Shown here in pieces: positions 58,668 through 64,000 of a stretch of DNA of 64,000 nucleotides (positions within the stretch are counted from its first letter, which is position 1; each line of letters opens with the position of its first letter). The stretch lies in NCBI RefSeq assembly GCF_003633775.1, contig NZ_RBIN01000007.1, forward strand, positions 1 through 64,000, read 5' to 3'. The notes beneath the pieces are model-generated. The model saw only the letters and a program-made list of their open reading frames with translations. It was not told the origin of the DNA and made no database searches. Both the position numbers and the translations under genes were made by a program. This DNA is from Kushneria sinocarnis (GTDB lineage Bacteria > Pseudomonadota > Gammaproteobacteria > Pseudomonadales > Halomonadaceae).

Positions 58668-59384
58668 TCAGCCCAGCCAATGTGCCAGCAGCGGTAGCAC
58701 CACGGCACTGAAGGCACCATTCAGGCCCATGGCCAGACTCGAGAAGGCGCCACTGCGCGGAGAGAGCGTGAAAGCGCGGGCAGTGGCAATGCCGTGGCCA
58801 TTGATCCCCATGGCAAACCCCATCACACGCGGGTCATCACAGCGCAGCAGACGCGCCAGTGGTGGTGTGATGGCCGCGGCCAGGATGCCGGTGATGGTGA
58901 CGATACCGGCGGTCAGGCTGGCCATGCCGCCCAGGCCGGAAGTGATGACCACGGCAATCGGGGTGGTGACCGACTTGGCTGCCAGTGATTCCAGAATCTC
59001 CGGCGATAGCCCCAGAGCCCAGGCGACGCCAACCGTGGTGGCAGAAGCGACCAGCCCGCCCGTCACCAGGGTGACCAGTACCGGGATCAGCAACTGGCGA
59101 ATGTGCAGAAACTGCTCGAACAGGGGAACGGCCAGTCCGACCGTGGCGGGCCCCAGCAGCAGGGTCAGCCAGAGCGCCTGGTGCGAATACTGTTGATAAT
59201 CCATCGGCAGCAGGGCGATCACCAGTGCCAGCAGACAGCTGCCGGTCAGCAGCGGCGGCGCCCAGCTGGGGTCATGCAGTCGATGGAAGAGGCGCAGGGC
59301 GATCAGATAGGCCACCAGGGTCAGCACGATGGCCAGCGCCGGCGTGCTCATCAGCTGATGCGTGACCTGCGTGAACATGCTCAT
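58668..59384 (-). CDS. lrgB: LrgB family protein
   Basis: Inner-membrane protein of 238 residues of the LrgB/CidB family (YohK-like), predicted partner of the holin-like LrgA and recently tied to pyruvate or glycolate transport in several bacteria. It has about seven helices and the family motifs LLGPATVGLAVPLFEQ, KSVTTPIAV and GINGHGIATARAFTLS. The ATG at 59384 overlaps the lrgA stop (ATGA) with GGGGAGG upstream, so the two are coupled. Confidence 0.93.
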   Translation of the reverse strand: MSMFTQVTHQLMSTPALAIVLTLVAYLIALRLFHRLHDPSWAPPLLTGSCLLALVIALLPMDYQQYSHQALWLTLLLGPATVGLAVPLFEQFLHIRQLLIPVLVTLVTGGLVASATTVGVAWALGLSPEILESLAAKSVTTPIAVVITSGLGGMASLTAGIVTITGILAAAITPPLARLLRCDDPRVMGFAMGINGHGIATARAFTLSPRSGAFSSLAMGLNGAFSAVVLPLLAHWLG

Positions 59385-59752
59385 GAGACCTCCCCGCGGC
59401 GCTGCTCGCGGCGTTCCTGCCAGTTGACCATGGTGCGCATGACCAGCAGCGAGACACAGACACTGACCAGTGTGCCGATCAATATGGACAGGGCCAGCTT
59501 CCACCAGATCGGGCCGATGGTGGCGCCGAGGAAGAAGATGCCCGTGGAGCTGGGCAGGATCAGCAGCGAGAAGTAGTGAATCAGCGAGCGTGAGGCGTCA
59601 ATCAGCGAAGTGGAAACGCGCCCGCCGATCAGCAGGGTGATCAGCAGCAGCAGCATGCCCAGCACACTGCCCGCCACGGGGGCACCGGTGATGCCCTGTA
59701 CCAGATTGCCGATCACCAGGTACAGCATCAGCCATGAAAAACCAGCTAGCAT
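59381..59752 (-). CDS. lrgA: LrgA/CidA family holin-like protein
   Basis: Small inner-membrane protein of 123 residues with four helices, LrgA/CidA/YohJ family: GFSWLMLYLVIGNLVQ, PVAGSVLGMLLLL, LIHYFSLLILPSSTGIFF. The typical P-x-PGx2-G motif is altered to APVAGSVLG. The start ATG at 59752 follows GAGGA. First gene of the lrgAB operon. Confidence 0.9.
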   Translation of the reverse strand: MLAGFSWLMLYLVIGNLVQGITGAPVAGSVLGMLLLLITLLIGGRVSTSLIDASRSLIHYFSLLILPSSTGIFFLGATIGPIWWKLALSILIGTLVSVCVSLLVMRTMVNWQERREQRRGEVS

Positions 59753-59989
59753 GGGATCCTCGTCAGATCGTTGAATGCAGGAACACTCCTGCCGGCGAGC
59801 ATGCCGGTCCCGGGGAGCGGCAGGCATGCCCGTTTTTCGACCATTGTATGATATCGCCTCTGGCCGGTAGAAGGCAGGCGGGGAGAATTGCGTATCCGAG
59901 CTCACGCCCGGCTTGACCTTTATATCGCCAGCGGCTTGGATGAAGCCGTGTAACGTCTTGATCCAGCATGACTGCCAGGAGCCGGAAAG

Positions 59990-60964
59990 ATGGCCAAGCG
60001 GATTCAGTTTTCCCGAACCGGTGGACCCGAAGTACTCGAACTGATCGATGATGAGCTGTGCGAGCCGGCACCGGGTGAAGTCCGGATTGCCAACCGGGCC
60101 GTGGGCTTGAACTTCATTGATATCTATTTTCGCACCGGACTGTACCCCACCCGGCTGCCAGCGGGACTGGGAACCGAGGCCGCGGGTGTCGTGGACGCGG
60201 TGGGCGAGGGTGTCGGCAATCTGGTCCCCGGGGATCGGGTGGCCTACGCCCAGGGGCCGCTGGGGGCCTACGGCGAGTACCATATACTGCCGGCCGACAA
60301 GGTCATTCAGCTGCCGGATACGATCGGCATGGAACAGGCGGCGGCCGGGATGCTCAAGGGGCTGACGGTACAGTATCTGTTGCGCCAGACCTATCCGCTG
60401 CAGGGGGGAGAGACCATCCTCTTTCATGCAGCCGCCGGAGGCGTGGGTACCATTGCCTGTCAGTGGGCGCGTGCCCTGGGCGTGCGCCTGATCGGCACCG
60501 TCTCCTCACCCGAGAAGGCCGAGATCGCCAGTCATAACGGCGCCTGGGCGGTGATCGACTATACCCGGGAGAATGTCGTCGAGCGGGTGCGGGAGCTGAC
60601 CGACGGCGCCATGTGCCCGGTCGTCTACGACTCGGTGGGCCGGGATACCTGGGATACCTCGCTCGATTGTCTGGCACCGCGGGGCACCATGGTCAGTTTC
60701 GGCAACGCCTCGGGTCCGGTCGAGGGCATCAATCTGGCAACGCTCAACAGCAAGGGCTCGCTGTTCGTGACGCGTCCCAGCCTGGCAGGGTATGCCGATA
60801 CCCGGGAGCGCTTCGAGATGATGTGCCGGGATCTTTTCGGCGTCATCGAGCGTGGCGAGGTGGCAATTCACATCGGCCACCGCTATCGCCTGGCGGAAGC
60901 GGGTCAGGCCCAGCAGGCACTGGCCGAACGACGCACCAGTGGTTCCACCATCCTGCTGCCCTGA
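59990..60964 (+). CDS. NADPH:quinone reductase (QorA-like)
   Basis: Zinc-lacking medium-chain dehydrogenase of 324 residues, quinone oxidoreductase type. It reduces quinones or enones with NADPH. Motifs are GLNFIDIYFRTGLYP, GLGTEAAGVVDAVGEGV, GDRVAYAQGPLGAYGEY, the nucleotide-binding AAAGGVGTIACQWARALG and YDSVGRDTWDTSLDCL. Length and pattern match E. coli QorA. Start ATG at 59990 with CAGGAG upstream. Convergent with the SDR gene 9 bases away. Confidence 0.94.
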   Translation: MAKRIQFSRTGGPEVLELIDDELCEPAPGEVRIANRAVGLNFIDIYFRTGLYPTRLPAGLGTEAAGVVDAVGEGVGNLVPGDRVAYAQGPLGAYGEYHILPADKVIQLPDTIGMEQAAAGMLKGLTVQYLLRQTYPLQGGETILFHAAAGGVGTIACQWARALGVRLIGTVSSPEKAEIASHNGAWAVIDYTRENVVERVRELTDGAMCPVVYDSVGRDTWDTSLDCLAPRGTMVSFGNASGPVEGINLATLNSKGSLFVTRPSLAGYADTRERFEMMCRDLFGVIERGEVAIHIGHRYRLAEAGQAQQALAERRTSGSTILLP

Positions 60965-60973
60965 CGTCTTCCC

Positions 60974-61738
60974 TTACCATTCGATGGGCTGATCGTTCCA
61001 GTCGCGAAAGCTGCCCGTATCCTCCGGGGTACGGGCGGACAGCACCTGCAGCAGGCGGTCGGCCACGAAATCGGTGGAAAACAGCTTGCCTGCCGGCACC
61101 CGGGCCTGGAAGGGCTGCGAAAGCCGGGTATCGGTCGTGCCGGGGTGGAGGCAGAGCACGATGGCTCGGCGATTGCGTCGTCCCAGTTCGATGGCCGCGG
61201 TTTTCATCAGCATGTTGTGGGCCGCCTTGGCCGCGCGATAGCTGTACCACCCTCCGAAGCCATTGTCGCTGATCGAGCCGACACGTGCCGACAGCGATGC
61301 CACGATCACGGGATGACGCATCAGGTTCCGGTGCAGGGTGGCAAGCAGCATGGCGGCGGTAGCGGCGTTGACATGAAAGCTGTGCAGCAGCGCATCGAAC
61401 GACATATCCTCGAGACGCTTCTCCGGCCAAAGCGCCGGGGTACCCGACTGCTGCTGATGCAGCACGCCGATGGTGTTGAACAGCAGATGAACCGGCGCAT
61501 CACCGAGCGTGTCGCGCAGCGTTTCAAGACCGGCTTCACGGGTAACATCGGCTTCAATGATCTCGAGGCGCCGGTCATCCGGCAGCGATCCGTGTTCATC
61601 ATCGGTAGGCAGGTGACGGGTTGCCAGCAGCAGTCGGGCGGGGCGTGGATCACGGCTCAGAACACGCAGCAGGGCGCGTGCAATACCGCCGCCGCCAGTT
61701 ATCAGCGCCGTGTAATCGTCAGGCAGCTGTTCCAGCAT
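60974..61738 (-). CDS. Short-chain dehydrogenase/reductase
   Basis: SDR-family oxidoreductase of 254 residues with a nucleotide-binding motif (ALITGGGGIARALL; TGxxxGIxxx), NTIGVL in place of NNAG, catalytic Ser in ASLSARVGSI and the YRAAKAA Tyr-x3-Lys pair. It resembles the CsgA/C-factor-like branch. Substrate unknown. It ends 9 bases from the qor stop and lies 17 bases downstream of cydC on the same strand, so it may be cotranscribed with cydDC. Confidence 0.87.
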   Translation of the reverse strand: MLEQLPDDYTALITGGGGIARALLRVLSRDPRPARLLLATRHLPTDDEHGSLPDDRRLEIIEADVTREAGLETLRDTLGDAPVHLLFNTIGVLHQQQSGTPALWPEKRLEDMSFDALLHSFHVNAATAAMLLATLHRNLMRHPVIVASLSARVGSISDNGFGGWYSYRAAKAAHNMLMKTAAIELGRRNRRAIVLCLHPGTTDTRLSQPFQARVPAGKLFSTDFVADRLLQVLSARTPEDTGSFRDWNDQPIEW

Positions 61739-61755
61739 GGCTACTCCCTTTCGGA

Positions 61756-63522
61756 CTAGAGCACGATCTGCTGCTGCAGGGCACTGAAGCGGCTGTCGAG
61801 GTTCTCCAGCAGCGCCTGCGGGGGCCCGACCTCAAGCAGTTGTCCTTCGTCCATGATGCCGATTCGGTCGAGCTGCTCGAGCCCGCCGGCATGGTGCGTG
61901 ATCATCAGCAGGGTACGGCTGCCGGCCCGTGCCCGGATCGTGGCCAGCACCCGGCGAGCCGTACGCTCGTCGAGTCCTTCGGTCGGTTCATCCAGCAGCA
62001 GGATCGGAGCGCGGCTCAGCAGGGCGCGCGCGATCCCGAAGCGCTTGAGCTGCCCGCCCGATAGCGAGCTGCCGCCCTCGTCCGGATAGCTGTCGAGCCC
62101 GTCGGGCTGATCATCCAGCCAGCCGGTCAGATCCAGCGCCTGCAGCAGCTCGTACAGCTCATCGTCGCCGGCGGCCGGATTGCCCAGCTTCAGGTTGTCA
62201 CGGTAGCTGGCCACGAACAGATGAGTTTCCTGCGGTGCCACGGCCATCGAGGCGCGCAGGGTGGCTTCGTCGAGCTGCTCGAGGGGAACGCCGCCGAGCA
62301 GGATGCTGCCGCTGGTGGGCGGCACGAAACGTACCAGCGTGTTGAGCAGGGTGGTCTTGCCGCCTCCCGAAGGCCCCAGCAGGGCGAAGTGTTCGCCGGG
62401 CGCCAGGGTCAGGGAGAACTCGCTCAAAGCGCGGGTGCCATCCGCGAAGCGAACGTCGAGGTCCCGGATTTCGAGGCCGTTGTCGTCCGGTATGGCTCGG
62501 CTCTCGGCGGGGAAAGCAATGCTCGGTACCCGCTCGGTAAGCTCATCGAGCCGCCCCGCGGCGCGTTGAATGCGGCCCAGGTTCTGCCAGGCCTGGGGCA
62601 GCATGGCGATGGCCTCGAACGCGCCCATGACGCTCAGCCCCATCAGCGCAATCAGGGTCGGGGAGAGGTCGCGATTGACCGACCACCAGGCTGCCATGGC
62701 CAGCACGCCGGTGATGGTCAGCCCCAGCAGCACCTGGGAGAGCAGCTGCGAACGCCCCCACAGTCCGGCCAGCGCCAGCTCCTGTTGATCACGCTCCCGC
62801 TGGGCATCGAGCAGGGCTTCGGTTTCCGGCTGCCAGCGGCCATACAGCAGCAGCTCCGACAGCGCCGGCAGACGCTCGAGCAGACGTGCTCTCAGATCGG
62901 TATCGAGGGCCTGCCAGTGATGCGAGAGGCGATGGCCGCGACGCCATGCCAGCCATGGCCCGAGCGTCCCGGAAATCGCCAGCGCCAGCGCGGCGAAAAT
63001 GCCGATGGCGGGCACGAATACGCCGATCACCACACCGCACAGCACGATGATGCCCATGGCGACTATCGAAGGGGTCACGACCCGCAGGTAGAGGTTGTCG
63101 AGTGCATCGACATCGGCGGTCAGGCGGGCCATCAGGTCGCTGCTGCCATAGCGCTGCAGCGCAGTGGGCGAGAGCGGTTCGATCGCCTGATAGAGATGCC
63201 GACGCAGCCGTGACAGCAGCCGCAGGGTACCTTCGTGGGAAGCGACACGCTCGCCATAGCGCCCCGCCGTGCGGGTAATGGCGAAGCCCCTGACGCCCGC
63301 CGAGGGCAGTAGGAAATTGAAGGTGGCAGCCGTGGCAGCACTGGTACCGGCCAGTGCCGCGGCGGACAGGAACCAGCCGGAAAGGGCGATCAGGCCGACG
63401 CTGGAGGCCAGGGCGATCAGGTTGAGCAGAATGCCCAGCGCCATCAGGCCGGCAAAGGGGCGCATCTGGCCGAGCCAGGGGCGCAGATTGACGCTGGCGG
63501 GATCAGCTGAAGGCGCGGACAT
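61756..63522 (-). CDS. cydC: Heterodimeric ABC exporter subunit CydC
   Basis: Subunit of the CydDC exporter of cysteine and glutathione, needed for assembly of cytochrome bd oxidase and periplasmic redox balance. The 588-residue protein has an N-terminal six-helix membrane domain and a C-terminal ATPase with Walker A GPSGGGKTT, signature SLSGGQ, Walker B ILLLDEP and switch histidine in ITHH. The ATG at 63522 (GGGAGG upstream) overlaps the cydD end by 20 bases. Second gene of cydDC. Confidence 0.95.
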   Translation of the reverse strand: MSAPSADPASVNLRPWLGQMRPFAGLMALGILLNLIALASSVGLIALSGWFLSAAALAGTSAATAATFNFLLPSAGVRGFAITRTAGRYGERVASHEGTLRLLSRLRRHLYQAIEPLSPTALQRYGSSDLMARLTADVDALDNLYLRVVTPSIVAMGIIVLCGVVIGVFVPAIGIFAALALAISGTLGPWLAWRRGHRLSHHWQALDTDLRARLLERLPALSELLLYGRWQPETEALLDAQRERDQQELALAGLWGRSQLLSQVLLGLTITGVLAMAAWWSVNRDLSPTLIALMGLSVMGAFEAIAMLPQAWQNLGRIQRAAGRLDELTERVPSIAFPAESRAIPDDNGLEIRDLDVRFADGTRALSEFSLTLAPGEHFALLGPSGGGKTTLLNTLVRFVPPTSGSILLGGVPLEQLDEATLRASMAVAPQETHLFVASYRDNLKLGNPAAGDDELYELLQALDLTGWLDDQPDGLDSYPDEGGSSLSGGQLKRFGIARALLSRAPILLLDEPTEGLDERTARRVLATIRARAGSRTLLMITHHAGGLEQLDRIGIMDEGQLLEVGPPQALLENLDSRFSALQQQIVL

Positions 63523-64000
63523 GGTTCGCCTCCCGTGTGGTATCGGTTGCCAGGGGGCCGCCTGATGTACGCAGGGCCTCGAGAGTGTCGAGCGCCACGG
63601 CACGGCCCTGGTCGAGCATCAGTACCCGGTCGGCCAGCTGCAGCAGGGCGAGCCGGTGGGTCAGCATGATGACGGTTCTGCCCCGGCAGAGCCGCTCCAG
63701 CGCTGCCAGTACCCGGGCTTCGCTGTCCCGGTCGAGGCTCGCGGTAGGCTCATCGAGCAGCAGCAGCGGGGCATCCCGCAGGAAGGCGCGCGCCAGCGCA
63801 ATGCGTCGTGCCTGCCCGCCGGAAACGGGCTGACCGCGGTCACCGAGAGTGGTGGCCAGCCCGTTCGGCAGCCGGGCCACCCAGTCGCCGAGATCGGCCT
63901 GATTCAGCGCCTCGTGCAGTGCCTCTTCGCTGGCCTCGATGTCTGCCAGTCGCAGGTTGTCGGCCAGTGTGCCGGAGAGAATGACCGGCCGCTGGCCGAC
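63503..64000 (-). CDS. cydD: ABC exporter subunit CydD, 3' part
   Basis: C-terminal 165 codons of CydD, cut by the right window edge. The visible ATPase segment includes ILSGTLADNLRLA, signature VSGGQARR (a usual CydD variant of LSGGQ), Walker B LLLLDEP and LTHR. The N-terminal membrane domain and Walker A lie outside. It overlaps cydC by 20 bases and is transcribed first. Confidence 0.93.
   Translation of the reverse strand, partial: VGQRPVILSGTLADNLRLADIEASEEALHEALNQADLGDWVARLPNGLATTLGDRGQPVSGGQARRIALARAFLRDAPLLLLDEPTASLDRDSEARVLAALERLCRGRTVIMLTHRLALLQLADRVLMLDQGRAVALDTLEALRTSGGPLATDTTREANHVRAFS

Noticed and set aside
1-64000. tRNA, rRNA, CRISPR array, insertion sequence or prophage
   Set aside because: I looked for transposase motifs, regularly spaced repeats and integrase genes and saw none in the window. 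A tRNA scan by computation would be the decisive test for tRNA genes.

Overview
This window is a high-GC chromosomal segment from a free-living gammaproteobacterium, most likely a member of the Halomonadaceae (Halomonas/Kushneria-like). That placement is an inference from gene content and acidic protein composition; there is no rRNA or other taxonomic marker here. About 63 protein genes are supported. I see no tRNA, rRNA, CRISPR array, transposase or prophage gene.

Left edge (1-4.2 kb): a lower-GC type I restriction gene (hsdR) with a co-directional unknown gene, then a GNAT acetyltransferase. 4.2-6.7 kb: a LysE/ArgO-type exporter, a LysR regulator and a divergent EamA exporter. 6.8-13.2 kb: a zinc-starvation locus. 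It has three near-identical Zur-like boxes, a COG0523/CobW GTPase that carries a frameshift, the zinc-independent GTP cyclohydrolase FolE2, a metal ABC transporter (binding protein, ATPase, permease) and an OprO/OprP-type porin. 13.2-15.7 kb: a second LysR/EamA pair and a YgjV-like membrane protein. 15.8-23.0 kb: a tricarboxylate module. The two-component genes tctDE share an operon with a periplasmic binding protein and an isocitrate-lyase-superfamily enzyme, divergent from tctCBA. 23-26.8 kb: small or poorly known genes, a TrpF-like protein, an NlpE-like lipoprotein, a zinc ribbon and a bacterial metallothionein.

26.8-35.3 kb: the assimilatory nitrate/nitrite locus. One arm is a flavoprotein-nirB-nirD operon and the divergent arm is nasA-cobA. 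The 690-base control region is the most striking part of the window. It holds a central NtrC-like site, two divergent sigma-54-like promoters each about 200 bases from its start codon, and in each leader an intrinsic terminator whose upstream arm overlaps a hairpin with an A1/G4 hexaloop. This is the signature of ANTAR (NasR/NasT) antitermination. No ANTAR gene is in the window.

35.3-47.2 kb: envelope and housekeeping genes (AsmA-like DUF748 protein, orphan TolC-type lipoprotein, MepM-like endopeptidase, LysR, glutathionyl-hydroquinone reductase, YaiI, DEAD-box helicase, DUF2147, ribosomal protein THX). 47.3-52.5 kb: a four-carbon sugar-acid cluster (GntP permease, DenD-like dehydrogenase, FadR-type regulator, OtnI-like isomerase, SMP-30 lactonase) that lacks its kinase and aldolase. 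52.6-64 kb: endonuclease V, alpha/beta hydrolase, thioesterase, membrane protein, OprB porin, Vsr, an XRE regulator, lrgAB, quinone reductase, an SDR enzyme, cydC and the 3' part of cydD, which runs off the right edge.
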